Shown: positions 35,056 through 42,322 of the stretch, one piece after another | Layout of the letters: the number at the start of each line of letters is the position of its first letter | How positions within the stretch are numbered: position 1 is the first letter of the stretch | From: Streptococcus mitis | Lineage (GTDB): Bacteria; Bacillota; Bacilli; Lactobacillales; Streptococcaceae | Assembly (NCBI RefSeq): GCF_000722705.1 | Contig: NZ_JPFW01000007.1 | Span: 1-64,000 of the forward strand | Direction of reading: 5' to 3' | Length of the DNA stretch: 64,000 nucleotides | The notes under the pieces: model-generated | The model's input: the letters and a program-made list of their open reading frames with translations, nothing else | The model's database searches: none | What the model was told of the DNA's origin: nothing | Position numbers and translations under genes: made by a program

Positions 35056-35426
35056 GGACTTTGTGAAAGTTTTTTGTTTTTCATTTTTTGTAGAATATGC
35101 TTGATACAAATACCGGAAGCCATGCCCACCAGAGCCAAGGTTTCATAGATTAGCAAGTAAATTAGTATAAACTCACCAAAAGTTATGATAGTAAAGCAAA
35201 AGAGCAGTCCGTTACCAATTAACCACCAAAGTGAGAAACGGAAACGGTAGCTATAGAGTAGCGATATAATCAAGATTACCAGAGGTGTAAAGAAGAGAAT
35301 ATTATTTACGTAGAGACTCTTGAGCAAAAGGGGGTCAGAAATAATTAGTGATAACAACTGATAAAGTGGCCAATAAAAGAAAAGTATGACCAGATAGTAG
35401 GGGAGATGGGAATAGAATCTACGCAT
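35052..35426 (-). CDS. Small membrane protein of unknown function (124 aa)
   Basis: Four hydrophobic segments are separated by short polar turns (starts MRRFYSHLPYYLVILFFYWP), and the tail is lysine-rich. The ATG at 35426 with GAGG eight bases upstream is chosen over a GTG at 35435. The stop codon overlaps the thrS-unit promoter. I recognise no family. Confidence 0.65.
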   Translation of the reverse strand: MRRFYSHLPYYLVILFFYWPLYQLLSLIISDPLLLKSLYVNNILFFTPLVILIISLLYSYRFRFSLWWLIGNGLLFCFTIITFGEFILIYLLIYETLALVGMASGICIKHILQKMKNKKLSQSP

Positions 35427-35511
35427 GATAATCACCTCGTTTTAAAAAACAGACAACTTAGATTTCTTGCTATGATTATTATAGCATGTTTAAAACAAGA
35501 AAGTAAATCTG

Positions 35512-35540
35512 TTGACAAAGAAGTTAGTTATTGGTAGAAT
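35512..35540 (+). promoter_or_regulatory. rpsO promoter
   Basis: TTGACA (35512-35517) and TAGAAT (35535-35540) are separated by 17 bases, about 90 bases before the rpsO ATG. Confidence 0.8.
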
Positions 35541-35546
35541 AGGGAT

Positions 35547-35628
35547 TGTCGTAAAGACAAATAACTTCTTCTTGGTTACAGGCATGCCAACCTGTCACTC
35601 GGATGAAGCCAAATAAAAAGGAGAAACA
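35547..35628 (+). promoter_or_regulatory. rpsO 5' leader, possible S15 autoregulatory RNA
   Basis: An 80-base leader contains GGTTACAGGCATGCC, AACCTGTCACTCGG and GAAGCC segments able to pair (GGTTACAGG with CCTGT). Several Firmicutes use S15-binding leaders for feedback control. Whether this one does cannot be told from the sequence. Confidence 0.4.
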
Positions 35629-35630
35629 TC

Positions 35631-35900
35631 ATGGCAATCTCAAAAGAGAAAAAAAATGAAATCATCGCACAATATGCACGTCACGAAGGTGATACAGGTT
35701 CAGTAGAGGTTCAAGTTGCTGTCCTTACTTGGGAAATCAACCACCTTAACGAACACATCAAACAACACAAAAAAGACCACGCTACTTACCGTGGATTGAT
35801 GAAGAAAATCGGTCGCCGTCGTAACTTGCTTGCATACTTGCGTAAAAACGACGTTAACCGTTACCGTGAGTTAATCAACTCTCTAGGACTTCGTCGCTAA
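35631..35900 (+). CDS. rpsO: 30S ribosomal protein S15
   Basis: The full-length 89-residue S15 shows [20 protein letters not shown] and the 16S rRNA-binding [20 protein letters not shown]. It has an AAAAAGGAG ribosome-binding site. Codon use is typical of a highly expressed gene. It is monocistronic and followed by a repeat-rich region. Confidence 0.98.
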   Translation: MAISKEKKNEIIAQYARHEGDTGSVEVQVAVLTWEINHLNEHIKQHKKDHATYRGLMKKIGRRRNLLAYLRKNDVNRYRELINSLGLRR

Positions 35901-36002
35901 TTCAAGATACAAAGGCCGTCAAAAGCACAAAGCAAAAATAGGAAAATTGACGAAGAAACTTCAGTTTCTAGGAGATTTTATCTTTTTTGCCAAGTGCTTA
36001 GG

Positions 36003-36231
36003 CCGTGTTCAATTGAGCATATCTTGATAATGAAGCTACTCTAAAATGGGTAGCTTTTTACGTTGTCACCTTACCTTGGTATGCTCAAGTATAATCTTAG
36101 GTTACGGTTCCTAGCACTGTAAGGTAAAATAAACCAGATATTCTCCCTTCTGTGAGATATTTTTGTTTCACTAAAGTTTTTGTACAATCTTCGGCTTACC
36201 GCCTAGTCTATAAACGGTTTATCCAGCAAGA
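36003..36231. repeat. 229-bp direct repeat, copy 1
   Basis: The segment starting CCGTGTTCAATTGAGC and ending ATCCAGCAAGA recurs 271 bases later with only a few changes. It contains a GCTAC/GTAGC hairpin followed by TTTTT. It has no coding frame. I do not recognise it as BOX, RUP or SPRITE. Confidence 0.9.
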
Positions 36232-36273
36232 CTGGAGCTCTCTGATTTTGGGGAGCTTTTTTCTATGCTTGGA

Positions 36274-36502
36274 CCGTGTTCAATTGAGCATATCTTGATA
36301 ATGAAGCTACTCTAAAATGGGTAGCTTTTTACGTTGTCACCTTACCTTGGTATGCTCAAGTATAATCTTAGGTTACGGTTCCTAGCACTGTAAGGTAAAA
36401 TAAACCAGATATTCTCCCTTCTGTGAGATATTTTTGTTTCACTAAAGTTTTTGTACAATCTTCGCCTTGTCGCCTAGTCTATAAACGATTTATCCAGCAA
36501 GA
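36274..36502. repeat. 229-bp direct repeat, copy 2
   Basis: This is nearly identical to 36003-36231; the visible differences lie near the end (GGCTTACC against GCCTTGTC, CGGTTT against CGATTT). The 42 bases between the copies form a separate AGCTCTC/GGGAGCT hairpin. Confidence 0.9.
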
Positions 36503-36588
36503 ATTATGATGCTAAGGGCGTCAAAAATCCGTATGAAAATAGGGAAAGGACACCGTGTTCGATGAACACAAGGAGTTTCATCTTTTTC

Positions 36589-36650
36589 ACTAGGATTTTA
36601 GCCCGGGCTCAAATCAGCTCTCTGACTTCAGAGGGCTTTTTTATTGAGGT
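36589..36650. repeat. Repeated terminator module, copy 1
   Basis: CACTAGGATTTTAGCCCG, CTCAAATCAGCTCTCTGA and CAGAGGGCTTTTT recur at 37679-37733. AGCTCTCTGA/TCAGAGGGCT forms a hairpin followed by T-run. Confidence 0.75.
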
Positions 36651-36748
36651 TTTATCGATCACAATTTTGGAGACTACAAAAACTGGTTTGCTGCATTGCA
36701 TTAAGTCTAAGCTGTTTTATCGGTCACAATTTTGGAGACTACAAAAAC
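36649..36748. repeat. Pair of 35-bp direct repeats 65 bp apart
   Basis: A 35-base motif containing CACAATTTTGGAGACTAC occurs at 36649-36683 and 36714-36748 with one mismatch. No function is evident. Confidence 0.8.
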
Positions 36749-36842
36749 CTCAAATGGTATCAGCTAATTACACCATAAAGGTGCGCAGCTACTCGGCTTT
36801 TCAAGCTGAGTAGCTGTCTGAAAGCCCCCTCGGAGAGCCCAC

Positions 36843-36878
36843 ACTTTACGAAGTAAAGTATAGTATGTTATACTTTAC
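36843..36878 (+). promoter_or_regulatory. Operator-like region with three ACTTTAC half-sites
   Basis: ACTTTAC (36843-36849) and GTAAAGT (36853-36859) form a perfect dyad. GTAAAGTATA (36853-36862) pairs again with TATACTTTAC (36869-36878), a perfect 10-bp dyad. TATACT at 36869-36874 is a good -10, so a repressor bound here would block the promoter. The next intact gene is cadD, 168 bases on. Confidence 0.6.
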
Positions 36879-37046
36879 ATGGAAGTAGTCACCGAATTCC
36901 AGTTAGAAATTACTTTGTAACTACATTTTGAGGAGGAGTAAAATGCTTTCCTACGTTCGACATTACCCACTAGCGATAGCTAAATTAATGTGTCTGTGCT
37001 TCCCTAAAATCTGCTGATTTATTACTGACTAATACAGGAGTTTTTT
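36879..37046 (+). other. Non-coding region before cadD, possible gene relic
   Basis: Two tiny frames follow the operator: 13 codons from the ATG at 36879, and one of about 24 codons from 36941 behind a GAGGAGG ribosome-binding site (MLSYVRHYPLAIAKLMCLCF). Neither looks like a known gene. They may be the remains of the operator's own regulator or toxin-antitoxin pair. Confidence 0.4.
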
Positions 37047-37667
37047 ATGGTACAGACAATCATATCTGCTATTGGTGTTTATATTTCCACCAGTATCGAT
37101 TATTTAATTATTTTATTTATTTTATTTGCACAGCTATCACAGAACAAACAAAAATGGCATATTTATGCGGGGCAATATCTAGGCACAGGCTTACTTGTAG
37201 GGGCGAGTTTAGTTGCTGCTTATGTCGTTAATTTCGTGCCTGAAGAATGGATGGTTGGATTGCTTGGTTTAATCCCTATCTATTTAGGGATTCGCTTTGC
37301 AATTATTGGAGAAGGTGAGGAAGAAGAGGAAGAAGAGGAAGAAATTATTGAAAGATTAGAACAAAGCAAGGCAAATCAACTGTTTTGGACAGTTACATTG
37401 CTGACAATTGCGTCTGGCGGAGATAATTTAGGTATCTATATACCTTATTTTGCTTCGTTAGATTGGTCACAGACCCTCGTGGCCTTGCTTGTGTTTGTAA
37501 TCGGCATAATTATCTTATGCGAGATTAGTCGGGTGTTATCCTCTATTCCGTTAATATTCGAGACAATTGAAAAATACGAGCGAATCATTGTGCCCTTAGT
37601 ATTCATTCTACTTGGACTATACATCATGTATGAAAATGGCACGATAGAGACTTTTCTGACCGTGTAG
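37047..37667 (+). CDS. cadD: CadD-family cadmium resistance transporter
   Basis: This 206-residue protein has about six membrane segments and the CadD pattern: SIDYLIILFILFAQ in the first helix, GQYLGTGLLVGASL, and ASGGDNLGIYIPYFASLDW. Acidic residues in the helices suit divalent metal transport. A run of glutamates (EEEEEEEEE, about residues 92-101) forms the central cytoplasmic loop. The family exports or sequesters Cd2+ and sometimes Zn2+. No CadC/CadX regulator is adjacent. It has an AGGAG ribosome-binding site. Confidence 0.87.
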   Translation: MVQTIISAIGVYISTSIDYLIILFILFAQLSQNKQKWHIYAGQYLGTGLLVGASLVAAYVVNFVPEEWMVGLLGLIPIYLGIRFAIIGEGEEEEEEEEEIIERLEQSKANQLFWTVTLLTIASGGDNLGIYIPYFASLDWSQTLVALLVFVIGIIILCEISRVLSSIPLIFETIEKYERIIVPLVFILLGLYIMYENGTIETFLTV

Positions 37668-37678
37668 ATTTTTTTGTT

Positions 37679-37800
37679 TCACTAGGATTTTAGCCCGAGC
37701 TCAAATCAGCTCTCTGATTTTCAGAGGGCTTTTTACGTTGTCACCTTACCTCGATATACTCAAGTATTATCTTTACTTACGGTTCCTAGCACTATAAAAC
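37679..37800. repeat. Terminator module copy 2 and partial third copy of the 229-bp repeat
   Basis: 37679-37733 repeats the CACTAGGATTTTAGCCCG module from 36589. It runs straight into TTTTTACGTTGTCACCTTAC and GGTTCCTAGCACT, a diverged part of the 229-bp repeat. The repeat family thus flanks cadD on both sides. Confidence 0.75.
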
Positions 37801-37902
37801 CAACTATATTCATTTTTTCTCATCTTGTTCCATAGTTAAAAATATGGTATACTTTTCATGAGAATTTTCTAAATTTTTAAGATTCTATCAAAGGAGGTTT
37901 GC

Positions 37903-38949
37903 ATGCTTTCCAAATTTTCTGGAAGCCGACAAGACCAACAATTTGTGTTACTTTTAGTTGTTTTGCTAGGTATTTTAGGGATTTCTCTCTTTCTAGCAGT
38001 TTCAATGGGATCTGTTGCGATTGATTTAGGAGATACCTATCGGATTATTTTGAGCAGGTTGGGATTTTCTCTTGAGATAGGAGAGGTTTCCAAGTCTACT
38101 CTTGCCATTGTATGGAACATGAGATTCCCCCGAGTATTGTTAGGTTTGATAGTGGGGGCTGGTCTTTCTATGTGTGGTAGCGTGATGCAGTCTACAGTGA
38201 ACAATCCCATCGCAGAGCCTTATGTCTTAGGAATATCTGCGGGTGCAACTCTAGGGGCAACCTTGAGCATCATTCTTGGTTTAAAAGTGATGATTAGCCT
38301 TGGAGCTTTTCTTGGAGCTATTTTGGCAACAATTGTTGTTCTCATCATTGCCTTTATGCAGGGAAGAATGACGACTTCTAGTCTGATTTTATCAGGAACG
38401 GTGGTCAACGCTCTCTTTCTGGCTTTTTCCAACTTTATTATCTCAGTCGGAGCTAATGCGGATAGTGTGATGACCATTAAGTTTTGGACAATGGGCTCGC
38501 TTGCTGGGACTACCTGGGCAGACTTGATCCTGCCAACTATAGTAGTAGGAATGACCTTTCTATTTTTCTCTACTCAGTATCGTGTTTTCAATGCGATGAT
38601 GATGGGAGATGAGGCTGCTTTAACTTTGGGGATTCCCTTACGCTTTTATTGGTATCTTTATGTGACAATGGTGGCTGTGCTGACAGCAGTCTTAGTGGCA
38701 ACCTGTGGGATTATTGGATTTGTCGGTCTGATTACTCCACATTTAGCTCGAGGGTTAGTAGGAACGAATTACAAGAGGCTTTTTCCTGTTGCAACCTTGC
38801 TAGGTGCCCTCTTTGTCATCTGGGCAGACGTACTCTCTCGTATCATCATTCCAAACGCAGAGCTTCCTATTGGTATTTTCACAGCCTTAGTAGGTGCTCC
38901 CTTCTTCATCTACATTGTTGGAGGTCGGCGAAGGGAGGTGAGGGTCTGA
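37903..38949 (+). CDS. FecCD-family siderophore ABC transporter permease
   Basis: This 348-residue permease has nine or ten membrane segments. The FecCD motifs are visible: WNMRFPRVLLGLIVGAGLS, QSTVNNPIAEPYVLGISAG and the ATPase-contact region GFVGLITPHLARGLVG. It has an AAAGGAGG ribosome-binding site. It opens a four-gene operon with an ATPase, a lipoprotein and an esterase. A single permease would act as a homodimer. The operon lies between cadD and plsC, which I remember as adjacent in pneumococcus, so it is probably an accessory acquisition. Confidence 0.92.
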   Translation: MLSKFSGSRQDQQFVLLLVVLLGILGISLFLAVSMGSVAIDLGDTYRIILSRLGFSLEIGEVSKSTLAIVWNMRFPRVLLGLIVGAGLSMCGSVMQSTVNNPIAEPYVLGISAGATLGATLSIILGLKVMISLGAFLGAILATIVVLIIAFMQGRMTTSSLILSGTVVNALFLAFSNFIISVGANADSVMTIKFWTMGSLAGTTWADLILPTIVVGMTFLFFSTQYRVFNAMMMGDEAALTLGIPLRFYWYLYVTMVAVLTAVLVATCGIIGFVGLITPHLARGLVGTNYKRLFPVATLLGALFVIWADVLSRIIIPNAELPIGIFTALVGAPFFIYIVGGRRREVRV

Positions 38950-38950
38950 T

Positions 38951-39706
38951 ATGGACTTGATTTGTCAGGATATCCACTTTGGACTAGGAGAGAAAAAAAT
39001 CCTCAAAGGAGTCTCTCTTAAGGTTGAGGAGCATCAATTTCACACGATACTAGGACCAAATGGAAGCGGGAAAACCAGTCTACTTAAACTCCTCTATCGT
39101 CAGGAAAAGGCGGACAAAGGCTTGATAAGCCTAGATGGAAAGCCACTGGAACATTGGTCACTCAAAGAAACAGCCAAGCAAATGGCAGTTGTGACTCAGT
39201 TTAATCAATTGCAGTTTGATTGTACAGTTGAAGAAATCGTCTTGCTGGGAAGAACTCCCCACCTCTCTTTTTTACAGAAGGAAAGGGAAAGAGATTTTAC
39301 GCTCGTTCAAGATGCCCTTGTCAAGGTGGATATGCTTGAGAAGAAAACTCGTCTCTATTCTTCTCTGTCAGGGGGAGAGAAACAGCGAGTCTTACTAGCC
39401 CGCGCCTTGGTGCAAGAACCGACTCTCTTGCTCCTTGACGAACCAACCAATCACCTGGATATCAAGTATCAGTTAGACTTGTTGGCCATTGTGAAAAATC
39501 TAAATATCAATGTTCTAGCTGTCCTGCATGATATTCAACTTGCTTGTCGCTATTCGGATTATCTCTATCTGATGAAAGAGGGGGAAATCCTGTACCAAGG
39601 GACTCCAAAGGAGACCATCACCCCTGAGTCATTGCAAACTGTATATGGAGTTCAAAGTCAGATTACTTGGACCGAGGATCAGCAAGCCATGATTCACTAT
39701 TTATAA
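38951..39706 (+). CDS. Siderophore ABC transporter ATP-binding protein (FecE-like)
   Basis: This 251-residue ATPase has Walker A (GPNGSGKTS, about residue 35), Q-loop (VVTQFNQ), signature (LSGGEKQR), Walker B (LLLLDEPT) and H-loop (VLHD). It starts one base after the permease stop. The family type (FepC/FhuC) and neighbours point to ferric-siderophore or haem-type import. Confidence 0.92.
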   Translation: MDLICQDIHFGLGEKKILKGVSLKVEEHQFHTILGPNGSGKTSLLKLLYRQEKADKGLISLDGKPLEHWSLKETAKQMAVVTQFNQLQFDCTVEEIVLLGRTPHLSFLQKERERDFTLVQDALVKVDMLEKKTRLYSSLSGGEKQRVLLARALVQEPTLLLLDEPTNHLDIKYQLDLLAIVKNLNINVLAVLHDIQLACRYSDYLYLMKEGEILYQGTPKETITPESLQTVYGVQSQITWTEDQQAMIHYL

Positions 39707-39725
39707 AAATGAAAAGGAAAATAAG

Positions 39726-40736
39726 ATGAAAAAAACACTAAGCATTTTACTGGTAACAGTAGCTACCTTAACTTTGGCAGCTTGTGGTAACACTACTACA
39801 GAAAAAGCTACCACACAATCTAGCACAGAGACAAGTCAAAAGGCTAACGCAGAGACGACTTATCCGTTAACTGTTAAGACCTATGATGCTAAAGGAAATG
39901 AAGTCGAACAAGTTTTTGAAAAGGCACCTGAAAAAGTTATCACCAACAATCTTTCAACCACTGAAATCTTATTGGAGTTGGGGTTGAAGGATAAAATTGC
40001 TGGCATGCTTAACCCGGACAATGCTGTGACGGACAAATACAAGGATGCGATTGCGACTATTCCTCAAATTGGGGATAAAAAAACAGTCTCACAAGAGACA
40101 GTCCTTTCTTATGAGCCAGAAGCTGTGATGGGTCGAAACATGATGTTTTCTGAAAAATCCTTGGGGACAGTTAGCACTTGGAATGAAAACAAAATCCCAG
40201 TTTATACGCAAAAAGCTTCTCTCTCAACGATTCAGCAAGATTTGGGGAATATCGTAGAAGATGTTAAAAATCTTGGAATGATTTTTAATGTTCAGGACAA
40301 GGCCAATGAATACGCAGCCCAATTACAAACTAAAATTGACGCTGTTAAGAAAGCAAATCCAGCAAGCCAAGGTGAAAAGAAAAAGGCTTTGATTATGGTT
40401 GCTTATAATGATGAGACCTTCGGTGCCTACAAGTCTGCTTTGCAAGAAAGTTTGCTGAACCAACTTGGTTATACCAACGTTGCTACGGGGACATCAGGCT
40501 TGACCTTGGAAAATCTCGTGTCAATGGATCCTGAATTGATTATCTATGTAACCAGCGACCGCAATAAAAAATTGGATGAAAAAGCAGTAGAGTTGATGAA
40601 GGCAAATGCTGTTTTGGAAGGTGTTCCTGCTATTAAGAATCAAAAAATCATGACTATTTCTTACGATGAGTTGATGGATTATGGTCCAGCAGTGATTGAA
40701 TCCCTTGAGAAAATCAATGACTTTATCAATAAATAA
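39726..40736 (+). CDS. Siderophore-binding lipoprotein (FecB/FepB-like)
   Basis: This 336-residue lipoprotein has the lipobox TLAAC with lipidated C20. A Thr/Ser-rich tether (about 21-45) leads into a cluster A-II binding domain. Typical segments are EKAPEKVITNNLSTTEILLELGLKDKIAG and LENLVSMDPELIIY. It captures the ferric complex outside the cell and hands it to the permease. The exact ligand cannot be read from the sequence. It lies 19 bases after the ATPase gene, and its end overlaps the esterase gene. Confidence 0.92.
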   Translation: MKKTLSILLVTVATLTLAACGNTTTEKATTQSSTETSQKANAETTYPLTVKTYDAKGNEVEQVFEKAPEKVITNNLSTTEILLELGLKDKIAGMLNPDNAVTDKYKDAIATIPQIGDKKTVSQETVLSYEPEAVMGRNMMFSEKSLGTVSTWNENKIPVYTQKASLSTIQQDLGNIVEDVKNLGMIFNVQDKANEYAAQLQTKIDAVKKANPASQGEKKKALIMVAYNDETFGAYKSALQESLLNQLGYTNVATGTSGLTLENLVSMDPELIIYVTSDRNKKLDEKAVELMKANAVLEGVPAIKNQKIMTISYDELMDYGPAVIESLEKINDFINK

Positions 40737-41409
40737 TGAGTTTGATTGGGAAGGAATCCAAGTCAAGGTCAGCCTGCCTTCGACCTATGACTCCAATCAA
40801 AGCTATCCAGCGATTCTCTTGAATGATGGAAATTTGGATTTCCTATCATCCCTTTCAGAATCTGTGATTTTAGTGGGCTTGACCTCTAAAAATCGTCTAG
40901 ACGACTACACTCCATGGAAGGCATCTGCTCTGAGAGATGGAGCTCCAGATTTTGGCGGTCAGGCAACTGCCTATCATGGCCATTTATTTGGAGGTCTTTT
41001 AGATAAGTTGCAGTCGCTTTATCGCCTGGACGAAGATCGACTTGCTTATGGGGGTTATTCACTAGGTGGTTTGGCGGCAGTCTCCAGTCTTTTCAGCTTT
41101 GACAAGGTTTCCTGTGTCTTTTCGATCTGCGGTTCCTTTTGGTATCCTGATTTTGTGACTTACTGCAAGGCAGAGACAGTGAAAAATCTAGACTGTTTGC
41201 TGTATTTACAGAATGGTCAAACAGAAGGAGCCCATCATAGCAATCGCCTGGCTCAAGCACCAGTCTATGCTGAGCAGATCCATACCAGTCTTCAAAAACG
41301 CTATCCGAAAGGCCAGTTTGTCTTTGATCCTTATGGTCACCATGAGCAAGTGGATGAACGATTTCTAGCCTTTTCTAGCTGGTTGGCCCAAAAATGGAAA
41401 ATCAAGTAA
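40717..41409 (+). CDS. Esterase-family alpha/beta hydrolase, possible ferric-siderophore esterase
   Basis: This protein of about 230 residues from the ATG at 40717, in the esterase D/IroE-like family (PF00756), has the nucleophile elbow GGYSLGG (about residue 112). A late histidine lies in DPYGHHEQ (about 208). No signal peptide is present, so it acts inside the cell. The start overlaps the binding-protein gene by 20 bases, so translation is coupled. IroE, Fes and BesA-type esterases release iron by cutting catecholate siderophores after import, and the operon context fits that role. The substrate is inference. Confidence 0.75.
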   Translation: MTLSINNEFDWEGIQVKVSLPSTYDSNQSYPAILLNDGNLDFLSSLSESVILVGLTSKNRLDDYTPWKASALRDGAPDFGGQATAYHGHLFGGLLDKLQSLYRLDEDRLAYGGYSLGGLAAVSSLFSFDKVSCVFSICGSFWYPDFVTYCKAETVKNLDCLLYLQNGQTEGAHHSNRLAQAPVYAEQIHTSLQKRYPKGQFVFDPYGHHEQVDERFLAFSSWLAQKWKIK

Positions 41410-41416
41410 AAGAATT

Positions 41417-41455
41417 ATCCCTTGGCTTTTGCCAAGGGATTGTTGTATTTTTTAA
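41417..41455. terminator. Bidirectional terminator between the siderophore operon and plsC
   Basis: ATCCCTTGGC (41417-41426) and GCCAAGGGAT (41431-41440) form a 10-bp stem with a TTTT loop, followed by a T-run between convergent genes. Confidence 0.88.
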
Positions 41456-42201
41456 CCAAGAGCCTCTTTTTTCTTATCTGGATTCCAGATGAAGCTTGCG
41501 ATAAAGCTAAAGATGATGGTTAAGATAGCAAGGATAATGGCAAGGATGAGGGCAGGGATGCGGATAAACCACCAGAGTGGGTTCGGTTTTTTATTATTGT
41601 GCCATTGTTTGGTTTCTTCGTCCAAACGTTGGAATTCTGCTTGGATACGATTGGCGACTGTTTCAATGCTTTCATCATTCATTTTCTTGATATCTGAAAT
41701 ATCGATTGGATTTCCAAAGTTCATATCGACACGCTCACGGCTAACCAAGCCCTTCAAAGTCATAGGACCTGTGTAGGTAACCGGCATGATTCGGACCTTG
41801 GCCATCTTGGCAATCAGGGCTACGCCACCTTTAACATCGTTTGAGTGACGGCTTCCACTTGGAAACATGATGAGAGAGCGGTCACTTTTTTTAAGAACAT
41901 TGATAGGATATTTGATGGCTGAAGCACTTGGATTTTCACGGTCAATAGGAAAGGCGCCACACATACGAATCCACCAGCCAAAGATACGGTTGGTAAAGAG
42001 CTCTTTTTTGGCCATAAAGATGAATTGTTTTGGCTTGGTCGCAAAGGCCATATAAACAGGATCCCACCAGGTGCGATGAGGCGCCACTAGGATATAATTT
42101 TCATCTTGATTAGGAATTTTATCAGTATTATGATAGTGGGCATTGCCATTGATGGACCATAGGAGCAAGACAACCAATCCACGTAAATAAGTATAAAACA
42201 T
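41452..42201 (-). CDS. plsC: 1-acyl-sn-glycerol-3-phosphate acyltransferase
   Basis: This 249-residue membrane-bound acyltransferase makes phosphatidic acid. It has an N-terminal hydrophobic stretch, the catalytic HxxxxD block as PHRTWWDP (about residue 46), the substrate-binding FPSGSRHSND (an EGTR-like motif, about 112) and a C-terminal membrane segment. The ATG at 42201 with GGAG seven bases upstream is chosen over a frame 15 codons longer. Confidence 0.9.
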   Translation of the reverse strand: MFYTYLRGLVVLLLWSINGNAHYHNTDKIPNQDENYILVAPHRTWWDPVYMAFATKPKQFIFMAKKELFTNRIFGWWIRMCGAFPIDRENPSASAIKYPINVLKKSDRSLIMFPSGSRHSNDVKGGVALIAKMAKVRIMPVTYTGPMTLKGLVSRERVDMNFGNPIDISDIKKMNDESIETVANRIQAEFQRLDEETKQWHNNKKPNPLWWFIRIPALILAIILAILTIIFSFIASFIWNPDKKKEALG

Positions 42202-42322
42202 GCGATCTCCTTCGATTGTTTTCTTGTTAATATTATACCTTATCAAAGGAGGGCTGGCAAACTTTTTCCCTTGACTAGGTGCATATTTGGGATGAGATTA
42301 GAATTCTTTTAGAAAAAATGAT

